A stretch of 64,000 nt of DNA from Deltaproteobacteria bacterium (GTDB lineage Bacteria; Myxococcota_A; UBA796; UBA2385): assembly GCA_016792625.1 (NCBI GenBank), contig JAEUKK010000027.1, positions 1-64,000 of the forward strand, written 5' to 3'. The notes under the pieces are model-generated. The model worked only from the letters and a program-made list of their open reading frames with translations, ran no database searches and had not been told where the DNA came from. The position numbers and the translations under genes are program-made. This document shows, piece after piece, positions 53,265 to 63,400 of the stretch. Each line of letters starts with the position of its first letter. The stretch's first letter is position 1.

Positions 53265-54035
53265 CTAATCCGCGCTCTCATGCGCTTGCGCCACGCCGAG
53301 GGCCGCCGCCATCAGGCCCGGGTCGTCGGTGATCACCCCGTGCACGCCCCAGGCGCACAGGGCCCGGGCCCGGGCGGGCGCGTTCACCGTCCAGGCGAGC
53401 ACCCCGTAGCCAGCCCGGCGCCACCGACGCACCAAGGCAGCGTCCAGTAGGGCATCTTCGGCGATGAGCAGGTCAGGCCGGGCCAGGCCGACCAGCGCGA
53501 GGTGCCGCAAGGCGAGGCGCTCGTGCAGGGGCAGCCCGGCGCCGGCGAAGGTGCCCACCAGCAGCCCCCGGGGGATCTGCGGACGGCGCGCGGCCAGCGC
53601 CCCGAGCACGTAGGGGTCAAAACTCGACACGAAGACGTGATCAGCGCAGCCTGCGGCGTCCAGCGCGGCGAGCACCGCCTCGACCAAGGGCGCCCGGTCG
53701 CCCCGGCCCGGCGGCGACTTCAGCTCGACGTCGATCCACACCCCGCCCGCGGTCTGATCGAGGACCTGGCGCAGGGTGGGCAGGCGCTCCCCCTCCCAGC
53801 GCGGGCCCCAGCCCTTGGCGTTGCCGAGCAGGCCCAGCTCCGCCGCGGTCGCCTGCCCAACCGGCCCGGCGCCGGTGGTGGTGCGGTCCAACGTGTCGTC
53901 GTGGATTACGACCGGCACGCCATCTGCGCTGAGCGCCACGTCGAGCTCGAAGGGCAGGCCGAGGGCGGCGCAGGCGGCGAAGCCCCCGAGGCTGTTCTCG
54001 GGCGCGCGGGCGGCCATGCCGCGGTGGCCGATCAC
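53265..54035 (-). CDS. Glycerophosphodiester phosphodiesterase
   Basis: 256 residues from GTG. GDPD TIM barrel: GHRG (His 4, Arg 5), APEN (Glu 13, Asn 14), ELDV (Glu 30, Asp 32), IHDDTLDRTT (His 45), DVELKSPPG, VSSFDP and WTVNAPARARALCAWGVHGVITDDPG. It cleaves glycerophosphodiesters to sn-glycerol 3-phosphate and an alcohol. No signal peptide, so cytoplasmic UgpQ-like. The catalytic His lies four residues from the start, as in short members. Confidence 0.92.
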   Translation of the reverse strand: MIGHRGMAARAPENSLGGFAACAALGLPFELDVALSADGVPVVIHDDTLDRTTTGAGPVGQATAAELGLLGNAKGWGPRWEGERLPTLRQVLDQTAGGVWIDVELKSPPGRGDRAPLVEAVLAALDAAGCADHVFVSSFDPYVLGALAARRPQIPRGLLVGTFAGAGLPLHERLALRHLALVGLARPDLLIAEDALLDAALVRRWRRAGYGVLAWTVNAPARARALCAWGVHGVITDDPGLMAAALGVAQAHESAD

Positions 54036-54642
54036 CAGCGGCGGCCCGCCGAGCCCGCCCAGGCCGCGCGGGGCGTGGGGCAGCAGGCGGAAGCTGAGGG
54101 CGCGCGCGGGGGCGCCGAGGGCGGAGAGCAGGCGGCGCAGCGGACACCCCCGAGGAGCGGGCCTCCGTATCGCCCCGGGGGCGCGGGCCCCGGCGGGCCC
54201 CGATCTCCGGGATCACCTCCGGCCGCCGCGCCGCGGATCGGGGCGCCCCGGGGCGGCGCGGGGCGCGGGGGTCGGACTTTTTCGCGACAGAGCGGACGCG
54301 GCGCGGCTGTCTTGCCCGGCGCGCGCAGCGGTCGGCGCGAGAGGCACCCTGCCCGATCCGCGGCTTGATTTCGGCCGGCCTCGCCCCGGCCGACACCGCG
54401 TCGCCATGTCTGCTCTGTCTGCAACCCAAGACGAAACGGACGGAGCGCTCAATATTTTTCCCCGTTCGGCGGAGCCAGCCGGCTACAGTTGCCTCGCGAC
54501 GGAACGGCGCCCAACGGCGGCATCATCACCGGAAAACTCCGTACCATCGCCCTCACAGAGACCCCAATTCGCGCCGTCGCCCAGCCCGGGCGGCGGCGCG
54601 CCCATCCCCATGCTGGCCCCCGCCAGCGCAGAGGTGTTCGCC
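54036..54642. other. Gene-free region between divergent genes
   Basis: 607 bp. Very GC-rich to ~54290, then AT-richer: GGACTTTTTCGCGACAG at ~54277 and CTCAATATTTTTCCCC at ~54448. These could be promoter regions for the plus-strand lipoprotein. No gene supported on either strand. Confidence 0.45.
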
Positions 54643-56466
54643 ATGAAGGCCTTCCGCTTCCTCCCCCTCCTCGCCGCCGCCGGCTGTGTTGACCAGATCG
54701 CTGACAAGGCCGACGCCCAGGGCACCGGCGCGATGCTCAGCGTCGACTACTTCGGCGGCTCCGACGTGGTCGGCTTCAACTTCAAGATCGAGCGCGTGGC
54801 CTGCGACGCCAGCGACGCCTTCTCGCCGCTGAGCATCGAGGCCAACGTCGACCTCGTCGACGGCATCTTCCCCGGCATGATCGAGCTGGTCGAGCAGGTC
54901 TACAGCGCAGAGACCCGCCACCTCGGCGCCGACCTCTTCACCGCGCTCGAGCCCGGCTGCTACGACGTGACCGCCGCCCCGGCCAGCATGATCGACGGCG
55001 ATGACTGGACCCCCTCCGCCGACTGCAGCGTGGCCACCGCTGAAGGGCTCGCCGTCGTCGACGGCGTCACCACCGAGGCCACCCTGATCAGCCAGTGTGT
55101 GGGTGACGAGGTCGGCGCGCTCGACACCCTGGTCACCCTCAACCACCCCCCGGTGGTCTCGGTCGACTACCCCACCGACGACCGCAACGGCGATGGCGTG
55201 GCCAACGGTGATGACGGCAAGTTCAACTATGAGTGTGAGCCGGTCGAGGTCTGCGCCACCATCTATGACGTCGACGATGACCCCATTGAGACCGACTGGG
55301 TGATCAGCCCGGCCAGCGGCGTCTACAGCGTCACCGAGGGCCCGCTCACGGTCATCGGCTTTGACGACGGCCACCGCATTTGGGAGCAGTGCATCGAGGT
55401 CGTGACCCGGGTCACCGACACCTACGACGTCGACGTCACCGTGTGGGACCTCGGCTACTCCGGCGGTGGCATCACCCGCATCGAGGACCTGGTCTCTCCC
55501 GAGCAGAGCCGCGACGAGATGACCAGCCCCATCCACACCAACTGGGCCGAAGAGCCCCTCTGCTTTGATGAGCACGGCGTCCTCGTCCCCGCCGAGGGTG
55601 TGGACATCCACCGTGCGTCGGGCTGCGCCTACATCGACGCCGAGACCTACTACTGCAGCGGCCTCTACGACGTCGACGCCGACATTGTCGAGTTCCTCTG
55701 CGCGGGCACGACGCTGATCGAAGAGAACCTCTACCCCAACTGCGACGGCTCCGAGACCACCCCGCCGCCCCCGGCCGAGGTCAACTGCGACGGCATCGAC
55801 AACGACGGCGACGGCACGGTGGACGAGGGCAGCAGCTACGGCACCCTTTACCACTGGACCAACACCGCCAGCGGCGGCACCGGCGCGGGCACGATCGGCG
55901 CGACCTCGGCGACCTTCAACAGCCTGACCGACGAGCTGACCTTCAGCAGCACCATCGCCAAGAAGGCCGGCGTCACCGTCAACGGCGCCACCTTCGCCAT
56001 CAACGCCGGCCCGAACCCCAAGGGCCAGGGCGACCTCGCCCTGATGTACTTCGACTGCAACGCCGGCTCGCCGATCATCAACGTGGTGGCCTACAACGGC
56101 CTCAACACGCTGACCAGCTACTACGACGGCGGCAGCGCGTGGGGCACCCAGGCCCCCGACCGCATCCAGAGCAGCCTGCTCGACGCGAGCTTCGTCAACG
56201 CCTCGAGCTGCACCATCACCAGCGCCGGCACCACGCTGAGCTTCAGCGTCGACGCCACCGCCATCCGCGGCCACAGCCCGCTCTACCCCGCCTCTTATGG
56301 CTGGTACGGCATGGGCTTTGGCTCCCAGCTCGGCATTTGGTACCACCCGATCGGCAACGGCAGCTTCACCTACACGACCGGTTGGCTGACCGGCCTCTCC
56401 GCCCCGTACTCGAGCTGGCTCGACCTGAGCTACGTCGGCACCACCCACACCGCCGTCTGCCTCTGA
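54643..56466 (+). CDS. Lipoprotein with MopE-type metal-binding motif
   Basis: 607 residues from the ATG at 54643 (AGAGGTG upstream). Short signal MKAFRFLPLLAAAGC with lipobox AAGC. Residues ~20-370 are acidic beta-sandwich sequence. Near 385 the motif NCDGIDNDGDGTVDEG is the MopE/thrombospondin-like calcium or copper-binding repeat frequent in Myxococcota. The last ~210 residues (LYHWTNTASGG onward) are Ser/Thr/Gly-rich and beta-structured, probably a separate surface domain. Unknown role. A strong terminator follows. Confidence 0.8.
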   Translation: MKAFRFLPLLAAAGCVDQIADKADAQGTGAMLSVDYFGGSDVVGFNFKIERVACDASDAFSPLSIEANVDLVDGIFPGMIELVEQVYSAETRHLGADLFTALEPGCYDVTAAPASMIDGDDWTPSADCSVATAEGLAVVDGVTTEATLISQCVGDEVGALDTLVTLNHPPVVSVDYPTDDRNGDGVANGDDGKFNYECEPVEVCATIYDVDDDPIETDWVISPASGVYSVTEGPLTVIGFDDGHRIWEQCIEVVTRVTDTYDVDVTVWDLGYSGGGITRIEDLVSPEQSRDEMTSPIHTNWAEEPLCFDEHGVLVPAEGVDIHRASGCAYIDAETYYCSGLYDVDADIVEFLCAGTTLIEENLYPNCDGSETTPPPPAEVNCDGIDNDGDGTVDEGSSYGTLYHWTNTASGGTGAGTIGATSATFNSLTDELTFSSTIAKKAGVTVNGATFAINAGPNPKGQGDLALMYFDCNAGSPIINVVAYNGLNTLTSYYDGGSAWGTQAPDRIQSSLLDASFVNASSCTITSAGTTLSFSVDATAIRGHSPLYPASYGWYGMGFGSQLGIWYHPIGNGSFTYTTGWLTGLSAPYSSWLDLSYVGTTHTAVCL

Positions 56467-56509
56467 GCTGAGCGCGCCGCGGGTCGGGTCTGCCCCCGGC
56501 CGGCACACC

Positions 56510-56542
56510 AGACCCCCTGGGGAGGCTCCCCGGGGGGTCTTT
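56510..56542 (+). terminator. Rho-independent terminator
   Basis: A 14-bp stem (AGACCCCCTGGGGA at 56510-56523 with TCCCCGGGGGGTCT at 56527-56540, one G-T pair) and a GGC loop, followed by TT. It lies 44 bp after the lipoprotein stop and before rlmN. The T run is short, but the stem is the strongest in the window. Confidence 0.8.
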
Positions 56543-56588
56543 GGCTATGGGGCGCCGCGCGCGCCCGCCCGCGCGCCCCGGAGCGCCC

Positions 56589-57728
56589 GTGACCCCTGAG
56601 ACCCTCTCCCCCGACGGGCTGCCCGATCCCCTCGGGTTGCCGCCGCCTGCGCCGCCCTTGCAGCAGGTCGATCTGTTCGCGCTCGATCAAGAGGGCCTGG
56701 CCGCGCAGCTCAAAGCATGGGGAGAGCCAGCGTTTCGGGCCAAGCAGCTCCACAAGTGGATCCACGAGCGGCACGCCGGGCGCTTCTCCGACATGACCGA
56801 TCTGCCCGCCGCCCTCCGCCGCCGCCTCGAGGCCGAGGCCCGCTTGGGGGTGCTCGAGGTCGAGGCCGAGCAGCGCAGTAAAGATGGCACGCGCAAGCGC
56901 CTCTACCGGCTGCCCGACGGTCAGCTCATCGAGTCGGTGCTGATGCCTTACGCCGATGGGCGCCAGACCGCCTGCATCTCGAGCCAAGCGGGCTGCGCGA
57001 TGGCCTGCGCCTTTTGCGCCACCGGCCAGATGGGCTTCGCCCGCCAGCTCAGCGCCGCCGAGATCGCCGAGCAGGCCTGGCGTTTTGACCAAGAGCTCAA
57101 AGCCGAGGGCCAGCGCCTCAGCAACGTCGTGCTGATGGGCATGGGCGAGCCCTTCCACAACTTCGACGCGGTGGTGGCGGCGATCGGCCGCCTCAACCGC
57201 GACATCGGCATCGGCGCCCGCCACATCACGGTGAGCACCGTCGGCTTGGTGCCGCAGATCTACGCCTTCGCCGAGCTGGGGCTGCAGGTCAAGCTGGCGG
57301 TCAGCTTGCACAGCGCCCGCGACGAGGAGCGCAGCGCGCTGATGCCGATCAACCGCCGCTGGCCGATTCGTGAGCTGATGGCCGCCTGCCGGCACTACGC
57401 GAACCGCTCGGGCCGCCGGGTCAGCTTCGAGTGGGCGCTCATCGCCGGCAAGAACGACTCGGTCGAAGAGGCGACCCGCCTGGGTGAGCTGCTCGCCCAC
57501 ATGCGCTGCCACGTCAACCTCATCCCCTTGAACCCCACCGGCGGCTACGCCGAGGCGCCGGGCTCACCCGAGGCGGCGGCGGCATTTGTGGCCACCCTCG
57601 AGTCGATGGGGGTGCCGGCCACCGTGCGGGTGCGCCGCGGCATCGACATTGACGCCGGCTGCGGCCAGCTCAAGAGCGAGGTCATGCGCCGCCAGCGCGC
57701 GGCTGCGGCGGCGCAGGCGAGCACCTGA
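56589..57728 (+). CDS. rlmN: Dual-specificity RNA methyltransferase RlmN
   Basis: 379 residues from GTG at 56589 (GGAG 6 bp upstream; an ATG at 56547 is also in frame). Radical SAM enzyme that methylates C2 of A2503 in 23S rRNA and A37 in some tRNAs. [4Fe-4S] cysteines 136, 140 and 143 (CAMACAFC); the two mechanistic cysteines 129 (TACISSQ) and 358 (IDAGCGQL) are present; FRAKQLHKWI and NVVLMGMGEPF are family signatures. Confidence 0.95.
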   Translation: MTPETLSPDGLPDPLGLPPPAPPLQQVDLFALDQEGLAAQLKAWGEPAFRAKQLHKWIHERHAGRFSDMTDLPAALRRRLEAEARLGVLEVEAEQRSKDGTRKRLYRLPDGQLIESVLMPYADGRQTACISSQAGCAMACAFCATGQMGFARQLSAAEIAEQAWRFDQELKAEGQRLSNVVLMGMGEPFHNFDAVVAAIGRLNRDIGIGARHITVSTVGLVPQIYAFAELGLQVKLAVSLHSARDEERSALMPINRRWPIRELMAACRHYANRSGRRVSFEWALIAGKNDSVEEATRLGELLAHMRCHVNLIPLNPTGGYAEAPGSPEAAAAFVATLESMGVPATVRVRRGIDIDAGCGQLKSEVMRRQRAAAAAQAST

Positions 57729-57793
57729 GCAGCTGATCACCGGAGCACCAACGAACCGGAACAGCCTGTCGCAGGTCGTTCTCGCGCTGCGGC

Positions 57794-59815
57794 TCAGGTG
57801 GTGGGCAGGCGCTCGTAGCGGGCGAGCTCGCCGCGCGCCTCGTAGCCCAGCCGCTCATAGAGGCGGCGGGCCGAGTGGTTCAGCGAGTCGACGAGCAGAA
57901 TGACGCCCTGCACGCCGCTCATGGCCAAGGTGTCGGCGGTGAGCGCGCCGACCAGGGCGGCGGCGTAGCCCCGCCCGCGGTCGACGGCGCGGGTGAAGAC
58001 CGAGCTCAGGCGCACGCGGCCGGCGGTGGGCGGGCTGCGGACGACCATGGCGACCAGCTCGTTCTCGCCGGGGTCATCGGCGCCGCCGCGCCGCACGCCG
58101 GGCAGCGGCGGGGTCGGGCGCTCCCAGACCCAGATCGCCTTGGCCTCGACCCGTGGCTTGAGCCAGGAGATCGCGCCCTCGGACTCGGCGGTGTCGTCCT
58201 GCTCGCCGGTCTCGGCGCTAAACGCCATCACCATGGGCAGCAGGGTGCCGATGTCGAGGCGCCGGGCGGGCCGCATCCAGCCGCCGGGGTGGGGCGCGGG
58301 GCCGGCGCTGCGGCACTCCATCCACAGCTGCAGGGGCTTGGGCCGCAGCGGGCCGCCGCCGATGGTCGGCGATGCCTGCAGCATGGGCAGCAGGGCGTGC
58401 ACCAGGGCCACCGGCCCATAGACCGCCGGCCACGAGTGCGCGGGCTCGGCCCGGCGCAGCAGCGTGGCCCCGCGCTCGGGGCTGACCTTGGGGTCGAGGT
58501 GGGCGACCACCGCGGGCTGGCCGGGGGTGAAGGCCACCGCGACCTGGGGCGCCCCGTCGACGTTGTGCGCGGCGAGCAGGCGCAGCGCCGGGTGGCCCCA
58601 GTCGCCAAGGCTGACCAGCAGGTTGTTCTCGGTGGGGTGCTGCAGCAGGGCCGGGCGCACCCGCTCGGTCCATGAGCGCAGGCTGTGGCGCACGAGCTGC
58701 ACGCCGAGGGGCTCGCTGGGCTCGGCCGCCGCGGCGATGGGCAGCGGGGGCGGCGGGGGCCGGCGCGCGGGGGGCGGCGGAGGTGGAGCGGCCGAGCGGC
58801 TCGGCGCGGTCGGCACCCTTCGGGGGCGCGGCAGGCCGGCGGCCCGGGGGGAGGCGGAGGGCGCCTCGGGGATCGGCGGCGCGGCGGGCGGGGCGGCCTT
58901 GGGGCGGGCCTTGGCCGGAGGGGGGCTGCGGCGGGCGTCTTTGCTCGGCGGGCGGGGCCGCGGCGGCGCGGCGGCCGCAGCGGCCCCGTCTGCGTTGACC
59001 TCGGCCGGAATCGCCTGCAGGGCGCTGTCTTCGCCCTGACTCTCTGTTAGCACCTCGACCGGTGGGGCGGCCTCGGCCTTGCGCGGCGCGGCCTGTGGCG
59101 CGGCGTCCTCGGTGACCACAGCGGCCTGCGGCGGGGCATCATCAGCGACCTGCGCGACCTGCGCGACCTGCGGGGCGGCGACCTCCACCGCTGCGGCGGC
59201 CTGCGGCGCGGCGGGCTCTAGGACCACAGCGGCCTGCGGCGCGCTGTCTTCGACGAGGGGAGGGGGCGCTGCGGCAGCGGCCTTGGGCGCAGCTTTGCCC
59301 TTCTTCTTGGCGGGCTTCTTGGCGGAGGGAGCCTCGGGGGGCGCCTCGACCGCAGCGGCCTGCGGCGCGCTGTCTTCGACGAGGGGAGGGGGCGCTGCGG
59401 CGGCGGCCTTGGGCGCGGCTTTGCCCTTCTTCTTGGCGGGCTTCTTGGCGGGCGGAGCCTCGGGGGGCGCCTCGACCACAGCGGCCTGCGGCGCGCTGTC
59501 TTCGACGAGGGGAGGGGGCGCTGCGGCAGCGGCCTTGGGCGCGGCTTCGCCCTTCTTCTTGGCGGGCTTCTTGGCGGGCGGAGCCGCAGCCGGCGCCTCG
59601 ACCGCAGCGGCCTGCGGCGCGCTGTCTTCGACGAGGGGAGGGGGCGCTGCTGCCACGGCCTTGGGCGCGGCGTCGCCCTTGTTCTTGGCGGGCTTCTTGG
59701 CGGACGGAGCCTCGGCGGGCGCCTCGACCGCAGCGGCCTGCGGCGCGCTGTCATCAGGCGCGGGCGGCTGCGCAGCGGGCGCGGGCGGCTGCGCGCGGTC
59801 GCGGCTACGGGGCAT
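57794..59815 (-). CDS. GNAT acetyltransferase with histone-H1-like repeat arm
   Basis: 673 residues. N-terminal ~300 residues are Ala/Pro/Lys: four 42-residue repeats with APxKKPAKKKGxAAPKA, resembling histone-H1-like or Hc1-like DNA-binding tails, then Pro-rich sequence. The C-terminal ~260 residues end in a GNAT fold: RLSSVFTRAVDRGRGYAAALVGALTAD (acetyl-CoA loop RGRGYA) and LLVDSLNHSARRLYERLGYEARGELARY. Substrate unknown; the Lys-rich arm could be substrate or DNA anchor. Converges with rlmN. Confidence 0.75.
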   Translation of the reverse strand: MPRSRDRAQPPAPAAQPPAPDDSAPQAAAVEAPAEAPSAKKPAKNKGDAAPKAVAAAPPPLVEDSAPQAAAVEAPAAAPPAKKPAKKKGEAAPKAAAAAPPPLVEDSAPQAAVVEAPPEAPPAKKPAKKKGKAAPKAAAAAPPPLVEDSAPQAAAVEAPPEAPSAKKPAKKKGKAAPKAAAAAPPPLVEDSAPQAAVVLEPAAPQAAAAVEVAAPQVAQVAQVADDAPPQAAVVTEDAAPQAAPRKAEAAPPVEVLTESQGEDSALQAIPAEVNADGAAAAAAPPRPRPPSKDARRSPPPAKARPKAAPPAAPPIPEAPSASPRAAGLPRPRRVPTAPSRSAAPPPPPPARRPPPPPLPIAAAAEPSEPLGVQLVRHSLRSWTERVRPALLQHPTENNLLVSLGDWGHPALRLLAAHNVDGAPQVAVAFTPGQPAVVAHLDPKVSPERGATLLRRAEPAHSWPAVYGPVALVHALLPMLQASPTIGGGPLRPKPLQLWMECRSAGPAPHPGGWMRPARRLDIGTLLPMVMAFSAETGEQDDTAESEGAISWLKPRVEAKAIWVWERPTPPLPGVRRGGADDPGENELVAMVVRSPPTAGRVRLSSVFTRAVDRGRGYAAALVGALTADTLAMSGVQGVILLVDSLNHSARRLYERLGYEARGELARYERLPTT
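59235..59738 (-). repeat. Four 126-bp coding repeats
   Basis: Units of exactly 126 bp starting at 59235, 59361, 59487 and 59613, each opening on the plus strand with TGCGGCGCGCTGTCTTC (or close). They encode the 42-residue Lys/Pro/Ala repeats of the GNAT protein. High identity points to recent duplication or gene conversion. Confidence 0.95.
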
Positions 59816-59942
59816 CAGCGGGCTCCTCTTCTGCGGCGGTCAGCGGGGGCGGCGGGTGGGCGCGGGCCTTGCTCGCAGCGCCAAGCCCGGCCACTCTCCG
59901 CGGGCGCGCGGCGCCTATTGCGCCGCGCCAGAGGATGCCGCC

Positions 59943-60422
59943 TTGAAGGACAAACACATCGCGATCCGCGTCGAGCAGTGCCTCAGCCTCGCCAAGGCCA
60001 GCGGCTGCGTGCGCCGGCAGTTCGGGGCGATGTTGCTCGATCCTGAGCGGAACGTCGTGCTGATGGACGGCTACAACGGCGGCCCACGGGGCGGCGGCCG
60101 CCTCTGTGGCGGCGAGCGCTGCCTGCGCGACGCCGAAGGGGTGCGCAGCGGCACGCGCATGGAGGTGGGCTGCCACCACGCCGAGATGAACGTGATCTGC
60201 AACGCGGCGGCCAACGGGGTGCCCACCCGCGGTGCCTGGCTGATCGTCACCGGCGAGCCCTGCCTGCTGTGCGCCAAGCTCATCCACCACGCGGGCATCC
60301 GGCGGGTGCTGGTGGTCAGCGGGGGCTACATCGGCGAGAACGGCGTGCACTACCTGCACGAGCACGGGGTCGAGGTGCAGCCGGTCGCGGGCCCGCCCGA
60401 CCCGCGGGCGGCTGCGGGCTGA
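59943..60422 (+). CDS. dCMP deaminase-like (ComEB-type) cytidine deaminase-fold protein
   Basis: 159 residues from TTG at 59943 (GAGG 8 bp upstream). Zinc-dependent deaminase signature: HAE at 79-81 (CHHAEMN) and PCLLC with Cys 107 and 110. The insertion LCGGERCLRDAEGVRSGTRMEVGC between strand 2 and HAE carries extra Cys, as in dCMP deaminases where it forms a second zinc or regulatory site. Expected reaction: dCMP to dUMP for dTTP synthesis; the exact substrate is not proved. Confidence 0.85.
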   Translation: MKDKHIAIRVEQCLSLAKASGCVRRQFGAMLLDPERNVVLMDGYNGGPRGGGRLCGGERCLRDAEGVRSGTRMEVGCHHAEMNVICNAAANGVPTRGAWLIVTGEPCLLCAKLIHHAGIRRVLVVSGGYIGENGVHYLHEHGVEVQPVAGPPDPRAAAG

Positions 60423-60476
60423 AGCTGCCCAGCCGCGGAGTAGGATCGGCGCGGCGGTCACCGCCGCAGGAGCCCG

Positions 60477-63400
60477 ATGCCCACGCCACCTCCGTTCACC
60501 CGCCGCCCATCCCTCGCCCTGCTGCTCGGCCTCGGCACGGCCTGCACCGGGGGCCCCGACCAGGCGATCACCAAGAACAACGCCGAGCCCAGCGCGCGCA
60601 TCCTCTCCCATATCGACGGGGATCGTGTGCTGGACGGTGTAGAGGTCACCTTCCGCGGCACGGGCACCGACCCCGATGACGGGCCCGAGAACCTGCGCGC
60701 CCGCTGGCTGCTCGACGGCGTCGAGCTCTGCGGCGAGTCGGCGATCAACCTCGACGGCACGATCGTCTGCCTGGGCGCGCTCTCGGTGGCCGACGGCGGC
60801 CTGCTCTCGCTCGAGGTGCGCGACGACGACAACGCGACCGCGCTGGCCCAGGTCCAGCTCGAGGTGCTGTCCAGCGCCCCGCCGACCGCGTCCATTGCCA
60901 CCCCGGTCGAGGGCACGCACTACTACGCCGATCAGCTCATCGACGTGCTGGCCCAGGTCGATGACCCCGAGAGCCCGCCCGGCGAGCTGGTCGTCGAGTG
61001 GAGCCTGGGCGGCGGCGGCGCGGTCGAGCTGCCCGGCCCCGACAGCGCGGGGCTGATCTCGGGCGCGGTGCTGCTGCCCGAGGGCCCCCAGACGCTCAGC
61101 CTGCGGGTCACCGATCCCCAGGGGAACACCGCCGCTGAGAGCGTTCTGGTCGACGTAGGCCCGCCCAATTCGGCGCCGAGCTGCGCCCTGCTCAGCCCGG
61201 CCGAGGGCGCGGTGCTGCCGGTGGGCGATCTGCTGACCATGCAGGCCCAGACCACCGACGTGGACGTCGATCCGGGCCTGCTCACCGTACGTTTTGACAG
61301 CGACCTCGACGGGCCGCTCGACGAGCTCCGCCCCGACGCCAGCGGCCTCGCGGTCGGCGTGGCGGCCAGCCTGAGCCCCGGCGTGCACCAGATCACCGCC
61401 ACCTGCGTCGATGAGGTCGGCGCCGAGAGCGCGGCCAGCGCGTCCATCCGTGTCGCCGCCCCGCCGACGGCCACCATCACCACCCCCACCGTCGGCGACA
61501 CCTACGACGCCGGCCTCCCGATCAGTTTTGAGGCGACGGTGGGCGACGCCGAGGACGACCCCTCCACCCTGCAGGTCTCTTGGGTCAGCGACGTGGACGG
61601 CGAGTTCAACACGACCCCGCCCGACTCCAGCGGTGCGTTGCGCTTCTCGGCGACCCTGAGCACCGCGCCCCACCAGGTGCGGCTCACCGTCACCGACAGC
61701 GATGGGCTGAGCGTCAGCCGCATCACGACCTTTGAGGTGCGCCCCTGTGTGTGGTACTTCGACGGCGACAATGACGGCTACGGCGATCTCTTCGCCACGG
61801 TCGAGACCTGCGCCCGCCCCTCGGGCTACGTCGCCGACAGCACCGACTGCGACGACGGCGACGCCACCGTCTCGCCGGGGGCCGACGAGCTGTGCAACCT
61901 CGTCGACGACGACTGTGACGGCGTGGCCGACGAGCCGGGCGCGGTCGACGCCTTGGCCAGCTACCTCGACGCCGACAACGACAGCTACGGCGCGCCGGGC
62001 TCGGTGATCGGCGAGTGCGTGATCAGCGCCGGGCGGGTCGGCAACGGCCTCGACTGCGATGACAGCGCCGCTCTGGTCAACCCGCTGGGCGTCGAGATCT
62101 GCGATGACGGCGCCGATCAGGACTGCGATGGCCGCGACCTGCCCTGCGTGCTCGAGCGCGACCTCGCCTTGGCCCCGCTGCGCCTCTATGGCGAGGTGGC
62201 CCGCGACGGGGCGGGCGTGGTGGTCGCCGCCGCTGGTGACCTCGACGGCGACGGGCGGGCCGATCTGCTGGTCTCGGCCCCGCTAGCCAACACCACCGCG
62301 CTCGACGCCGGCGCCGCCTACGTGATCTCGGGCGGCCTGACCGGCGACCAGGACCTCAGCTCGGTCACCGCGCGCATCGTCGGCGGCAGCCGCGACGACG
62401 CGCTGGGTGAGGCGCTCAGCGCGGCCGGCGATGTCAACAATGACGGCTACGACGATATCCTCGTGGGGGTGCCCGGCGACGACACCGCCTTGGTCGACGC
62501 CGGCGCGGTGCTCCTCTTTTATGGCCCGGTGGTCGGCGAGCTCGACCGCACCGACGCCGACCTCACCCTGCTCGGCGTCAGCCTCGACGAGGCGGCTGGC
62601 GGGGGCCTCGCGCCCGCGGCCGACATGGACGGCGATGGCCTCGCCGAGCTGCTCATCGGCGCCCCCGCCGAGGACGGCGGCGGTCGTGACGCGGGCCTCG
62701 TCTACCGGCTGAGCGGGGCTGGGCTGAGCAGCGGCAGCCTGAGCGCCGCCTGGGCCAGCTACGAGGGGGAGCTCAGCGACGATCAGCTCGGCCTCAGCCT
62801 CTGCACGGGTGATCTGAACGGCGACGGCCTGCGCGACCTGCTCATGGGCGCGCCCTACGAAGACACCGGCGGGAACGCCGCCGGCGCCGTCTACTTGGTG
62901 TTGGGCGGCGGCGCGGCCGGCCGGCTCGACCTGCGCTACGCCGACGCCCAGCTCACCGGCGAGTCGACCACCCACTTCGCTGGGCGCGCGATCGACTGCG
63001 GCGTCGACGCCGACGGCGACGGCCGCGACGACCTGCTGGTGGGCGCGGTCGGCGACGACACCATCGGCGCCAACAGCGGCGCCGCCTACCTGTGGACCCA
63101 CGCGCTCAGCGGCACCCGCAGCCTGTCCCTGGCCGACACCAAATTCACCGGCGAGGCCGAGCTCGACGGCTTCGGCCGCAGCGTCAGCTTCGGCGGGGAT
63201 GTGGACGGCGACGGCGCAGTCGACCTGCTCATCGGCGCCGACGCCGACGACGCGGGCGGGGTGGACGCGGGCGCGGCCTACCTCGTGCGCGGGCCGGTCG
63301 GGCCGGGCGTGCTCGCCGCCCGCGACCTCTACCTGCGCTGGCTCGGCCCGGCGGCGGGGGCCGGCGTGGGCAGCGGGGTCGCGGGCGTGGGCGACACCGA

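Noticed and set aside
54036..54642. Upstream extension of the MopE-motif lipoprotein
   Set aside because: The in-frame upstream sequence is Arg/Pro-rich without domain signs; ATG at 54643 begins a proper lipoprotein signal peptide.
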